Positions 1 through 11,767 are shown, counted from the stretch's first letter. The stretch: 64,000 nucleotides of DNA from Distichodus sexfasciatus (GCA_032718565.1 JAVGVS010000025.1:1460840-1524839), one strand, 5' to 3'. Translations and numbers: made by a program. Notes: generated from the letters alone by a model not told the origin.

Positions 1-2180
1 AACAGCTTTAATAAGATTAAGTATAGTAAGTTGCCGCATTTTATACTCAGTAACGATAAGAGTGTTGTAATGATGATAAAAATGAATTAAATAGATTACC
101 TGTTACTGATAAAAACAACGCAGTTTATTTGTAACGGCGTTATTCCCATTAATGCTGACTAATATTAACCTATTAAATCCTGAGACTGTTTTACAGATTT
201 TTGCTGTAAAAAAGATAATATAAAGTAACGTGTATATCTCAGCAACCACAATGTCTGTTGTTATGCTTTTGGTATCATTATAAAGGTAACACTTGTGAGA
301 TTACTATGGAATCAGCATACATGTTACTGGGTCTGAATAAAGGAAGATGCAACACAGCAGAACATTAAAAAAAAATCATGTTTGCCAAAAAAAACCCCAA
401 ACATATTATCTGCGTAATCTGCGGAGTCACGGCTTTCATATGATATGCGGTATGCATGGTTAGCCGTAGTAGTATAGATTCTACAGCCGTATTTCTTCCA
501 CGTAGACCTACGCAGTGTTTTTGTTCTTTTTTTATTTATGTGTTTGGTGTTGGAATTGTGTTGTTTAGGTGGAATTTGTTTGAGATTTTTACACGAGATC
601 CTATCGGTGATGTTGATGTGCCGCATGCATATGTTGGTTTACGTTTACCGACTATTTAAAGCCTTCTCGTTCTGCCCCCAGTACCGGAAGCGATCAGGCT
701 CAAGCTGTTAAGAAACATATTTAAGCTGTAATGAGCATATCACAACAAATATTGAGGTTTTCTTGCACTGTTAATGTGCACTATCTATTCTACACTTAGC
801 TTCACTGTAACTGGTGCAGCAGGTGTAATTATCCCAGTTATGCCGAGCCTGTTTGTGGTACTTATGCCTGAAGTTGTATTTACACCCACACACTGTGCCT
901 CGCTGGTACATCCGGCCTGAGGGCTGCAGAGAGGAAACACCGGGTCACGCTACGTCTCCAGAGATCTTCACTCTGACAGCCTTCCTCACTGTTATTTGAC
1001 ACCTCACACACATCACTCACCCTGTAGAGATCAGATTGATTTAGTTTCTCACTTCAAGCTGACAGCTCTATACAATAGACTCCAAATTGACATTTTAATG
1101 AAGAGATTTTGTCAGTACGTACATCACTACACATATATGTGTTTACATGTGGCGTATAGTCGAGGTCAAACGATATGTTGTTTTCAGAGCCGATATTGAT
1201 ACCTTGATTACTAATAAAGGGGGACAATAACTAATAATTTGAGCAACTACGTTTTTTTTATTAAAGAAACCCAAAATAAGAGAATTATTCATTAATCGTA
1301 ATTGTAAAATCTTAAATTAATTGTGATAGTGATTTGAGTTCATATTGCCCAGCCCTTCCATAAATCCTCTCCGACTCTCACTCTCTCTCTCCCGCTACAT
1401 TGAGAGCGCTCCCCAAAGGTCTGGCTCTGGGCGGCGTGTACACAAGCTGCACACGCGACTGGAATAAGTCACAATGATTAAAGTCAAAACAATATTGGTC
1501 ACCATCCAAGTCAAACCTGCCCCACTGTAACCTTGACGAGCTTTAGCACAGTTCACATTACTTATGGTCTGCCTTACATCACGCCTCATTCGCTAGAGTA
1601 AATAAAGCCAGCACTGTACCCATGCAGGGGAGCGGCCCGGGCATTAGGCAGCGATAAGGAGAGTTATTAGACAGCTGATGGGATAGATATTGGGCCTAAT
1701 AAATGATGGAGTCCTCCTTTGAAAATGGATAGAATTATTAAGTGAGTGTGGCATCTCCGAGCGCCGGCATGGGAGCTGGCATGTAAGTAATCAAAAGATT
1801 GATGATGGCCGAAATAGACTTTTCTCTCTTTGCTTTGCCATCGTGCTCGGAATATTTCAGTGACTGTTTTTTTCCCCTTTGCCTTTGTCCAGATTAAAAA
1901 AAAACACAGTTTGTGTGTGTTTACCAAATTTAGATTTGTTAGATTTGGATTGTGTGGTGTGTTTGAATTTGTAATGGTGCAGTGTCACCGTACGCATGTG
2001 TGAAATCATCGGTTTGCATGACTGTTTAGCCACACCTCTCTCTAGTCTACTTCCCCATTTCACCTTCTTTTTAAACGTGTGTCCTTTCAGTCACGGAGCG
2101 CAGGGGTCCAGCCGTGCAAGGAATAAATATCTGAAATTGCTGGGGTTTATGGCTCTTGTTGAATCAGGTCATCTTTAAGG
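1..2180. other. Presumed ADCK1 intron, no gene seen
   Basis: AT-rich sequence without recognisable coding frames, RNA genes or clear transposon ends. Short open frames are not supported by splice sites or known motifs. The assignment to an intron depends on missing upstream ADCK1 exons being outside the window. Confidence 0.4.
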
Positions 2181-2184
2181 TTGT

Positions 2185-2215
<31 letters not shown>

Positions 2216-2216
2216 C
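2181..2216. repeat. (TG)n microsatellite
   Basis: Nearly pure TG dinucleotide run with one TA interruption near its start. Confidence 0.9.
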
Positions 2217-2375
2217 GCTCACTGGAGGCTGCAGAACTTTTCCATGCAACATTTTGAGACATTTGATATATAGCATGTACAGTACCAATGATACACTATA
2301 TTGCCAAAAGTATTTGCTCACCTGCCTTTACACGCATGTGAACTTAAGTGACATCCCATTCTTAATCCATAGGGT

Positions 2376-3830
2376 TTAATATGATGTTGGTCCACCCTTT
2401 GCAGCTATAACAGCTTCAACTCTTCTGGGCAAGGTTTCCACAAGGTTTAGGAGTGTGTTTATGGGAATTTTTGACCATTCTTCTAGAAGCACATTTGTGA
2501 CTCTGCAGGCCAAAACCAATCGCTTGTCGCAAATTTTCAAAATTGAGTTATTATGTTTTCATGAAAGGGCATAAATCAACCTTCAAAACAATACCTATAT
2601 GGAATGAATCGGACGACATATGACTGAGATATCAACATTCAAAGGAGTCGGGTTTCTCCTGTCACGCCAAGTGAGAAACGGAAAAATCTGCCTTTGAAGT
2701 TGACTATCGCCGTAGCACTCACAGACGCTCGGTGCAGTCGTAGCTACATTTGTATTTACGGTAGCCTACGCTGCATTCACAGCCACACGGATAGCCTACC
2801 TGCGTTAGGTTAACTGAAATCAGGAGACGAAGATGGATTCCGGAAAAATATCTTCACGCTAGTCAACCAGTGGATTTACCGTAAATATTGAAGTAGAGCG
2901 GTCAAAACAGAAACTTTTAACATTCTGCTGGAATTGAATTCCTCACCTCAAGAAACTCCCGTTTTTAGGATGGAAAGGGTAAGTTTTTCAGCTAAATTTA
3001 TTCACAACAGTACAGTATAGACCTTCCACTGTTTCAAAACACTAAAAACAAAAAATCCAGAATTTTACACCACGCAACATAAACGCTCGTTTTTCTCGGA
3101 AACCTCCATTGTGATAAGTGACTGGTTTTGCCGTGCAGATTCACATTTGTGAGGTCAGACAGAGATGTTGGACGAGAAGGCCGGGTTCGCAGTCTCCACT
3201 CTATTTCATCCCAAAGGTGTTCTATCGGGTTGAGGTCAGGACTCTCTGCAGGCCAGTTCTTCCACACCAAACTCGCCCAGGTCTTTATGATCCTTGCTTT
3301 GTGCTCTGGTGCGCAGTCATGTTAGAACAGGAAGGCGCCATCCCCAAACTTTTTCCACAAAGTTGGGAGCATGAAATTGTCCAAAATCTCTTGGTATGCT
3401 GAAGCATTCAGAGTTCCTTTCACTGGAACTAAGGGGCCAAGCCCAGCTCCTGAAAAACAACCCCACACCATAATCCCTCCTCCACCAAACTTTACAGTTG
3501 GCACAATGCAGTTAGACAAGTACCGTTCTCCTGGCAACCGCCAAACCCAGATTCGTCCATCAGATTGCCAGATGGAGAAGCGTGATTCATCACTCCAGAG
3601 AACGCTCTAGACTCCACTGCTCTAGAGTCCAGTGGCGGCATGCTTTACACCACTACATCCGGCACTTTGCATTGCACTTGGTGATGTATGGCTCGGATGC
3701 AGCTGCTCGGCCATGGAAACCCTTTCCATGAAGCTCTCTACACACTGTTCTTGAGCTAATCTGCAGTTTGGAGGTCTGTAGCGATTGACTCTACAGAAAG
3801 TCGGCGACCTCTGTGCACTATGCGCTTTGA
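2376..3830 (-). pseudogene. Tc1-type transposase relic
   Basis: Minus-strand remnants of a DD34E transposase read in order. They are WSDESRFSIWQSDGR (about 3595-3550), GGGGIMVWGCFSGAG, HDCAPEHKARIIKTW, SPDLNPIEHLWDE (about 3230), then after the inserted MITE the tail VEAVIAAKGGPTSY with stop at 2376-2378. The catalytic triad positions can be located, but the protein is dead. A TAA at 3322-3324 replaces the glutamine expected just before HDCAPEHK, the upstream part is frame-shifted, and a MITE separates the C-terminal piece. No intact N-terminal DNA-binding domain is visible. Confidence 0.9.
2497..3144. mobile_element. 648-bp non-autonomous element (MITE), copy 1
   Basis: The element begins GTGACTCTGCAGGCCAAAACC and ends with the near complement GGTTTTGCCGTGCAGATTCAC, so it has terminal inverted repeats of about 35 bp. 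ATTT flanks it on both sides (2493-2496 and 3145-3148) and occurs once in the expected empty Tc1 sequence. It interrupts the Tc1 transposase, so it inserted later. No protein is encoded. A second copy lies in opposite orientation at 11120-11763. Confidence 0.85.
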
Positions 3831-3916
3831 TGGATGAGTGAATACTTTTGGCAATAGAGTGTAAATCTGGACTCACCATGTTGAATGTAAAATGCTTGAT
3901 AGCATTTATTTGTGAA

Positions 3917-4024
3917 AGTGAGTGATTATTTGTCATTGTGAATACAGCACAGCGCACAGTGCACCACAACAAAATGTGACCTCTGCACTTGACCCATCCG
4001 TGAAGGAGCAGTGGCCAGCACTAC
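3917..4024 (-). repeat. SINE family B copy, truncated
   Basis: Contains the family-wide core GTGAGTGATTATTTGTCATTG and CACAGTGCACCACAAC followed by a CTCTGCA..GACCCATCCGTGAAGGAGCAGTGG block. The tRNA-like head is missing. It is followed directly by a family A fragment. Confidence 0.75.
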
Positions 4025-4140
4025 CATCATTGTGTTCCTGACCCTTAACCTTGAGTTGCTCTCAGGAGAACTGTCCCTGAAATGAGTAAAATGGAAGTCT
4101 CTCTGGATTAGAGTGGAAAATACCGTAAATGAAAATGTAT
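4025..4140 (-). repeat. SINE family A fragment
   Basis: Reverse complement of the block that in other copies reads GGGACAGTTCCCCTGAGAGC and GCGACTTACATTTCC; ends in degraded TAAATGAAAATGTA tail. Confidence 0.65.
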
Positions 4141-4814
4141 CTTTCAGCTATAACCTGCTATAAACTAGTTTAGAACAAGTTGTAATTGAAGTGTTTTGCT
4201 GGAGGAACACTTCAGGCTGCTCTTGATGGTACTGAAAAGTGTGATTTTTTACAAACACTGGCTACGGTAAAGTTTCATTGGTTGTTTTAATGTGTTTTAA
4301 CAGCACAAATAAAGAAAGAGCAGGTTTATGTAACACATTATTTGTCTAGTGCTTTAAATAAATAAATAACACAAATATTAAATCAGTAAAAAAGGTTGTA
4401 ATAGTGTACTGTGCTCCTGAAACTACAGCAGGTGCAAAAGGTATCAATAGGTGTTGTTGAACATGTACAGTATATCCATAGCAACCCTGACATTACATGT
4501 TTATTCATCAGTGTAAATATTTGCATTTTGGATCTCAACATGTGCAGTCTTCTAATGGCACGAATGCAAAGCTTTCCTCAAACCTCTATTTGAACAGCTT
4601 TATTTTGGCATTTAATGCTCATAAAGTGCTGTATCTCTCCATCGGGCTGACGTCTGTGTCCCTGGTGGCTGTGAGTCAGTGTGCAGTTTATGTTTATGTG
4701 ATTATTATGGAGTGTGTAATAAGGTGGTTAGGGGCCCAGCTGCCACACGACGCTCAGAGGGACAACATGCCAGTTCTTCCCTGAGGCCTGCATCCAAACA
4801 CTCTGGCTTTTTAC

Positions 4815-4847
4815 ATACACACACACACACACACACACACACTCGCA
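4815..4847. repeat. (CA)n microsatellite bordering family D
   Basis: CA dinucleotides immediately before family D copy 1; the pattern recurs at all three close copies. Confidence 0.9.
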
Positions 4848-5124
4848 CAGTCTTGTATTACTATCTTTGTGAGGTCTTTCCATAGACTCCCATAATAACT
4901 AAAGTACATAATATTACACCTACACCTAATCCTAACCCTAACCTTAACCTCAGTAACCAAAAGCACATCTTTTACCTCTTTTAGTTTCTCAAATAAAACA
5001 AGCACATTTTCTATAAAGTCATTTCTCCTCATGGGGACCTCTCAAATGTCCCCACAAAGCCTAAAAAAACAGATAAAAGTGATTTTAGGGGACAAAAGGT
5101 CCCCACAATGTGATAAATACATGG
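4848..5124. repeat. Family D element, copy 1 (277 bp)
   Basis: Begins CAGTCTTGTATTACTA and ends GATAAATACATG; the two ends are loosely inverted-complementary. The middle has a telomere-like CCTAATCCTAACCCTAACC stretch. The end has the paired motif GGGGACCTCTCAAATGTCCCC. CA repeats border both sides. Similar to copies at 5152 and 33915. Confidence 0.8.
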
Positions 5125-5151
5125 CCACACACACACACAAACACACACACA

Positions 5152-5428
5152 GAGTCTCGTATTACTAGCTTTGTGAGGTCCTTCCATAGACTCCCATAAT
5201 TACTAAAGTACATAATTTTACAGCTACACCTAATCCTAACCCTAACCTTAACCTCAGTAACCAAAAGCACATCTTATACCTCTTTTAGTTTCTCAAATAA
5301 TACAAGCGCATTTTCTATAAAGTCGTTTTTCCTCATGGGGACCTCTCAAATGTCCCCACAAAGCCCAAAAAAACAGATAAAAGTGATTTTAGGGGACAAA
5401 AAGGTCCCTACAATGCGATAAATACATG
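5152..5428. repeat. Family D element, copy 2 (277 bp)
   Basis: Second copy in the same orientation, 304 bp downstream of copy 1, so the pair looks like a tandem duplication spanning element plus CA repeat. It differs from copy 1 at scattered bases. CA repeats lie on both sides (5129-5151 and 5433-5455). Confidence 0.8.
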
Positions 5429-7525
5429 AATGCACACACACACACACACACACAAACAGCACTGCAACTACTGCAGAAGTCATTTGGTCTTTTGATTGTA
5501 AAGTATTATTATTTTTCGTGAGGTATTGCAAAAAGATAGTGGAACATTTTAGTGAAGTCTTTATTTTATTTCTTTAAGATGTCTTGGCACTGAATTATTC
5601 TGGATGCTAGAAAGTTAGCCGGAGAACAACAAAGCCTTAACAGCTGACGTCAAGTTATCATCATGAAGTGAAGACATGCTTCAACGAATAAATCAATGAA
5701 AACTATGAAAATATTTATCTAGCACTGAATGCTGACATTCCAACAATGCACAATGTCACATAAAGTAAAATTCTAAATAGAATGTTTTACTTGGCCCCAC
5801 TCCTGAATAGACTACAGGCCTATAACTGACTGCTGAAAGATTGTAAAATTAAATATCTTCTCATTAAACAGAAAGTGCATTTTAACATTGTACAACAAAT
5901 GTGAAGTTATTAATCAATTATTTTATATTATTATTTGTTTTAGCTTTATGTAGTATAAAAGTGCTGGAACTGTAGATGTAACTACTAGAAATAGTAAGAG
6001 CAGTGACTGTTTTATTCACTTGCAGTTTTTATTATAGAGAGACATTCTATGGTTATAACAGCATTTCCCATAATGCCCCGCGTCACAGCTTTGCGTTACA
6101 ATTACTGTGCGCCCGCAATAATCACTAGAAATGATCTGTAAATGGTGTATTGTGAGTAGAACTCTGGTTTTGTTTTTCAGCTAAAATCTGAGTTTTGTCT
6201 GTAATAAGGGGGAAGGTCTGACTGAACTTGTGGCGTTTCACTTAAGAGCCGCGAGCGCTCGAACTCACTCGCGCGTGTGTTTACACTGCTGACGGCAAGC
6301 TGTATAATAAACATTCTAATAAGACAGCTATCGAAGTGGGCTAACCAAAATTTCTATACCTTGCCTACTGATAACATCACTTCGTAGACAGTGAGTTACA
6401 TCACAGATAGAGTCCGATGAACAAAAATCCGTCGTAGTGACTGAACGTTTGATTGCAAGTGGCTGTGTCAGATGATGCCTCACTTCGGTTTGGCTTTAAT
6501 CACGTAAAGGCAGGCCTGGTCTGAGAGTGTCCGCTCATAATTAGTTTCTTGCCTTTTTATTTTTAACTTTACTTGGATTGATCACATCACAACATCCTGT
6601 TTCAGTCATGTTTAAAAGTTTTTTGGTCGAAAAAAATAATGATCATCTTTATTACCTCCAGTATAATTTTATATAAAATTAACTCTGTTAAGACGCCCTT
6701 GGAGCTGAATTATTCTGGGTTCTTTGAAAGTTAGCCAAAGTTTGTTTTTTTTGGCCCTTCTGCCCCACTGTGACAGAGACAAGGAAACTGTAATAATAGC
6801 TTTTGCATTGAGGTCGTATAGTTCAGCCCCTCGAGCGGAACACACAGCCTGTAATCTGTGTGTGTGTATGTGTGTGTGTGTGTGTGTGTTTGTGTCTAGT
6901 GCCAATCTTGCTGGATGTGTAAGCAGAGCCTGTCGTTTGCAAGTTATTTGTTTTGTAGAGCAGATGTGAGAATGACAAAACCTGTGTACACACACACACA
7001 CACGCACACACACACTCTCACTCAAAACAATTTGTGTACATGAGTGTATATGATCACAACCTCCCACAGAGTCTTTCTCAGCCACTCTCTCCCCCACTTT
7101 TGTAATCCTCACCCCCCACTATCCCCTTGCTGGCTTGCTTTTTTCATAGTACTTTGACACTGATTGATCACTGTCAGTTGCACAGGCTGCAGGAGATCCA
7201 GGCCTGATGAAATCACCATCATTACTGCTCCCCTGACACACACCCACACACCCACACACACACACACACACACACAGCAGGGTGGGGTTTCTGGGTTAAA
7301 CTGCTTGGCAGGACGAGAGGCCTGCTTACTGCAATTGAAGATGGGATTAGAAACGGAGGACGTAACATTGGCACTACAATGACAGTGAAATAACTTACTG
7401 TGATGCTCTTCATCTCATGTCCAACAGCATAAATAGAATGTACAGAAGCAGCCACAAGGCTGGACTCTTGTGTATTGTCCGACTGCTTAAAGACATTTTG
7501 ATCTTAATTGCTTATTAAGTATTAA
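5429..7525. other. Intronic sequence with microsatellites, no gene seen
   Basis: Holds (TG)n at 6858-6898, (CA)n at 6987-7018 and (CA)n at 7236-7276. A CpG-containing patch lies at 6078-6300 (GCCCCGCGTCAC, GAGCCGCGAGCGCTCG) with no coding support. Otherwise AT-rich and unremarkable. Confidence 0.5.
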
Positions 7526-8383
7526 GTACGGTTGCTGAGAAAGCCCAACGCAATTCTAAGTTAAAAACCACAAAGCGTTTCATTTAAGTTCACAGTGCAC
7601 GCTTAAACACACTACAAATTCGTAGACGCAACACAAACTCAGAAATCACTTTCATCAATTTCGTCATTACACGTTGCAAATACAGAAAACACATGCATCT
7701 TCTAAAACGCGCTGCAAATACAGAAAACACATGCATCTTCTAAAACGCGCTGCAAATAGCCACAACGCAACCATATTGAGCCAAAACACAACGGAAGTGT
7801 TTGCGGAGGACCCTGTTTTGGGTGGCCACATCCTTATTTAAGTCCCGAGGAGGTGGAGACCAGTAAGTGAAATTAACATTTAAGATCCAATCTAACTCCA
7901 CAGAAAGTCTCATACAAGTCTCAGGAATTCCTACACACACAAATATGCACGATGAAACCAATCGTTTATTTCTCAAATGTTAATTTCACTTACTGGTCTC
8001 CATCTCTTCGGGACTTAAACCTAATAAGGATGTGGCCACCCAAAACAGCGTCCTCCGCAAACACTTCGGTTGTGTTTTGACTCAATTTGGTTGTGTTGTG
8101 GCTATTTGCAGTGCATTTTAGAAGATGCATGTGTTTTCTGTATTTGCAGCGCATTTTAGAAGATGCATGTGTTTTCTGTATTTGCAGCGCATTTTAGAAG
8201 ATGCATGTGTTTTCTGTTTTGCAACGTGTAATGACGAAATTGATAAAAGTGATTTCTGAGTTTGTGTCGCGTCTACGAATTTGTAGTGTGTTTGAGCTTG
8301 TGCTGTGAACTTGAATGAAACACTTTATGGTTTTGCAGCGTGTTTTTAACTTTGAATTGCGTTGGGCTTTCTCGGCTACTGTA
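7526..8383. mobile_element. Long foldback (hairpin) element
   Basis: Left arm 7526-7882 is the near reverse complement of right arm 7975-8383, with a 92-bp loop at 7883-7974. Arms share, in opposite sense, GAAAGCCCAACGCAATT, CGAAATTGAT, GGTGGCCACATCCTTATT and AAGTGAAATTAACATTT. Each arm carries a 38-bp tandem unit (AAAACGCGCTGCAAATACAG core): two units on the left, three on the right. The structure fits a foldback-type or hairpin MITE. No protein is encoded. Confidence 0.85.
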
Positions 8384-8399
8384 ATTAAGCAGTTTGGGG

Positions 8400-8430
8400 A
8401 ATGAATGAATGAATGAATAAATGAATGAAA
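8400..8430. repeat. GAAT tetranucleotide repeat
   Basis: Seven imperfect GAAT/AAAT units just outside the foldback element. Confidence 0.8.
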
Positions 8431-8484
8431 AAAGTTTGAACACAAATTAGAGTAATGTTATATATACTAGAGTTATATGTTTTA

Positions 8485-8625
8485 TACATCTAGTGGTCAG
8501 AATACTTACTTCTGGACTAAGAAGGGGTTATGGGTTTGAAACCTACCTCCTGCATTACCACCCTAAGTTGCTCTCAGGGAAACTGTCACTGTGTGAAATT
8601 AGGAAAATGGAAGTCATATGTCGAA
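8485..8625 (-). repeat. SINE family A copy, diverged
   Basis: Reverse-orientation match to the family A order (GGGTTTGAAACC box-B-like segment, AAGTTGCTCTCAGGGAAACTG, AATTAGGAAAATGGAAGTC). Confidence 0.6.
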
Positions 8626-8744
8626 TATTATAGAATTTAGAAGATTATACAACGTTAGAATTGAAGGAAAGAAAGAAAGGTGCATGCAAGAGTGCTCTTC
8701 CGTGTTCATTGATTCAGTTTTTTATCAAAGAACGAATCTCAAAT

Positions 8745-8880
8745 ATGCCCCGCGGTGCATCGGTCCCGCCCTGGTTGGTCCCCGGCTTGCGCCCATAGTC
8801 CCGGGATAGGCTCCGGTCCCCGCGACCCTGATAGGGATTAAGCGGTTCTGAAATGAATGAATGAATGAATGAATGAATAT
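8745..8880 (-). repeat. SINE family C fragment with GAAT tail
   Basis: Reverse-orientation fragment containing TCCCGGGATAGGCTCCGG, CGCGACCCTGATAGGGATTA and AGCGGTTCTGAAATG, then five GAAT units. Shares this end with the copies at 52650, 54208 and 55985. Confidence 0.75.
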
Positions 8881-9289
8881 CACATCAGCAAACGTTAGTG
8901 AACTGAGGATCTAACACCACAAAGTCATGACACTGACGTCATCACGCTGATGTTTGTGATTAAATAGAGGATATAAAGGTACAGACGTCATCACCTCAGT
9001 GTCATCTTAGATACTCGTGAACTGAGAAATTCAAAAGAAGTCATCACACTAATTATAACTCTACCATCTATTTGGTTCCTGTAACTGTCTGAATGTTTTT
9101 GATAAGGACTTTTCATGATGAGGCTCTCTTTTTGAAACACCTCCTCCTCGTTCACCGCTCCTCGCTGTCATCCGCCTGACACTGGGGACGTTGACGAGTC
9201 TGACGCCACCCAACAGCTCACCGGTCCTCCTTTCTTTCTTTTTTTTGTCCTACGTGCCCAGCTCGCCCAGAGGAGTCTTACGCCTCCCC

Positions 9290-9770
9290 AAATGACAAAT
9301 GGATCAGACATAATTAATTGCCATTAGCAGAGGCAGCCGTCGCTTTGAGATAATTTGTTTGCCGCGCGTGTCGGCGGCTCCCAGACCCGAGCGGTGATTA
9401 ATGGGACTCGGGACTTGCAGCTGGCCTCTCGGCGAAACGCTCGCTGTTGTTTTACATTAGCGGCCTTTAATGGGGGGCTTTCGCCGGCATTCGCCGCCGC
9501 TGTCACCAATGCGCTGGGTCTCCTGCCCGTCACCTCGTTCTTCCTGTCGGAGGTGACTTTGAGCCTCATCGCTACACGTCGCCAAGCTCGTCCAGGCCCC
9601 TACTGCAAAGCGGACATGAAAGAGAGGCCCTCGGATAATGATGCGGCCCGAACTTGTTGTTATTAGCATACAGCATGCTTTTTTTTTATTTGGTAGACGG
9701 CGCAGAAACACCGGAACAGAACCTCTTTTGGCGCCGCGGGTTTGTCAGGAAGTCTGCCGCACATTGCTGT
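9290..9770. other. GC-rich repeat-free block, possible enhancer
   Basis: Unlike its AT-rich surroundings, this block is free of repeats and GC-rich. It combines homeodomain-type TAATTAATTG (near 9310) and GTGATTAATGG with the runs GGCGGCTCCCAGACCCGAGC and CGGCATTCGCCGCCGC. It has open frames on both strands but no recognisable protein. A conserved non-coding element is the likelier reading. Confidence 0.3.
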
Positions 9771-11115
9771 TGTCAGTATTTAGGTCAAACAGAGGCGTCC
9801 TAACAGGAAATCCCAGCTGACAAGCACAGCGGAGGTGAGATATTAGAGGAGACAGCTTGTCTGAGAGTGGATGACATGCCTACAGATTGAAACAAACACT
9901 CCTCCGACTACCTGAATCTCAGCCCAGGCCGTTAACATGCTTCCCCCACCACACACACACACACTCACACACACATCCTACCTGCAGCCTACCATGCCCC
10001 TGCCAGCCACTGACGGACGAGCCTTGTCGACTTTTACCCGCCGTCTTCAAGGTCAAAAATGCTCCCGTGCCCATTTCCCGGAGTGTTGGGGTCACTACAA
10101 GGCCATATTTACCCCAGAGAAGGGGGCAGAGGGAAACGTCGGGGCTGATGAAAGCCCGTTGTTTGAACGCCGCAGTGACTGACATGCTCTTATCTTCCTC
10201 GTAGGTCTGCCAATTCAGCCCCTCATGTGCCAACCTCAGAGAGCGCCTCATTAGATTTAGTGCTGCGCTCTGTTAAAAGCCTTTCTCTATGCCGTTCCCA
10301 TTATCGATCTGCTTGTGACCTGGCCAGATTACAGCAGGAAGGTTTAAATAAATATACCTCGCTCTTTTCTCTTTTTTTTCTTTTTGAAAGGCTGTTAAAT
10401 CCAATGATGTTCATGTTATTCACTAAATAATAAGATACCATCGTTAGGACAGCACAGGAACAGCGAGCCAGCCGGATAGAGGGCCTCCTGTAGAGCGGGG
10501 TTATGGGAGAGGGTAAATGACTGTTTATCTCAAAAGACAAATTCTAAAGCTTAAAATACGCCTTGAGGTTTAAATACTTTTGGAACTACACAAACAGGTT
10601 TATGGGAACCTCGACCATGTAACTCAAAGAACCAGCTGATTTTCAGCACTGACATTTAACATAACTTTTAAACCGCAATGGAAATAAAATAAATTAATAA
10701 AAAATGCCTTTGCCTTTAATGCAGCTGCGTCTCTTTGTGCGAAGTCTTTACTCTGTGGTCTAGAGGAATGTCCAGTCTGGTTTGTTAGACATCACAAGTT
10801 TTTGCAGATTTCTGCCATTTCTGCCAATTAAACACCAATCCGAAACACCTGGTACGTGAAAATATTCAGCTTTGTAAAGAGAGAAAAATGATATTTTTGC
10901 ATGTACTGTATGTAGTGTTTTTCCACACTACTGATAATCTGCCGAGACAAAGAGCTTAATTTGTTAGGCATCACAAACTTAGCTTATCAATACTGAAGTC
11001 ACTGAAAATGCTGAAAAGTACTAAAAGTATTCTTGCACAGAAGCTGTCAGCTACCTGCATTTTTTATTAAAAACAATAAAAAGTTCTCAGAATTATACTG
11101 TAAATGCTAAAATGC
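9771..11115. other. Intronic sequence, no gene seen
   Basis: Short (CA)n at 9951-9972 and repeat-free patches around 10040-10360. AT-rich from 10540. No coding or RNA gene recognised. Confidence 0.5.
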
Positions 11116-11119
11116 ATTT

Positions 11120-11763
11120 GTGACCCTCCACGGCAAAACCAGTCACTTGTCGCAACCAAGGTTTCCAAGAAAAATCACCGTTTATGTTGCATGGGGTAAA
11201 ATGTTGAATTTTTTGTTTTTAGTGTTTTGAAACAGTGGAAGGTCTATACTGTACTGTTGTGAATAAATTTAGCTGAAAAACTTACCCTTTCCATCCTAAA
11301 AACGTGACTTTCTTGAGGTGAGGAATTCAATTCCAGCAGAATGTTAAAAGTTTCTGTTTTGACCGCTCTACTTCAATATTTACGGTAAATCCACTGGTTG
11401 ACTAGCGTGAAGATATTTCTCCGGAATCCATCTCCGTCTCCGAGTTCAGTTAACCTAACGCAGGTAGGCTATCCGTGTGGCTGTGAATGCAGCGTAGGCT
11501 ACCGTAAATACAAACGTAGCCGCGACCGCACCAAGCGTCTGTGAGTGCTACGTCGATAGTCAACTTCAAAGGCAGATTTCTCAGTTTCTCACTTGGCGTG
11601 ACAGGAGAAACCCGACTCCTTTGAATGTTGATATCTCAGTCATATGTCGTCCAATTCATTCCATATAGGTATCGTTTTGAAGGTTGATTTATGCCCTTTC
11701 ATGAAAACATAACTCAATTTTGAAAATTTGTGACAAGCGACTGGTTTTGCCGTGCAGAGTCAC
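11120..11763. mobile_element. 644-bp non-autonomous element (MITE), copy 2
   Basis: Reverse-complement copy of the 2497-3144 element, matching along almost all of its length with few changes. Terminal inverted repeats GTGACCCTCCACGGCAAAACC and its counterpart ending GAGTCAC are present. ATTT again flanks both ends (11116-11119 and 11764-11767). Having two copies with the same 4-bp flank defines the element's ends. Confidence 0.85.
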
Positions 11764-11767
11764 ATTT

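Larger units (their letters stand above)
2294..3861 (-). mobile_element. Tc1-like DNA transposon, decayed and split
   Basis: The left end reads CACTATATTGCCAAAAGTATT from 2294 and the right end is its complement, AATACTTTTGGCAATAGAGTG, ending at 3861. Both are flanked by TA (2292-2293 and 3862-3863), the Tc1/mariner target duplication. Inside is a broken transposase on the minus strand. The element is 1568 bp because a 648-bp MITE sits inside it; without that it is about 0.92 kb, shorter than an intact Tc1, so it has also lost internal sequence. Confidence 0.9.

Noticed and set aside
4926..4950. Telomere-like CCTAACCC repeat
   Set aside because: Only a few units, and present in every family D copy, so it belongs to that repeat rather than to an interstitial telomere.
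4811..5032. Conserved minus-strand frame starting MRRNDFIENVLVLFEKLKEV, also at 33793-34098
   Set aside because: Conservation comes from the family D repeat itself. The frame runs into CA microsatellite and is broken in the second copy.
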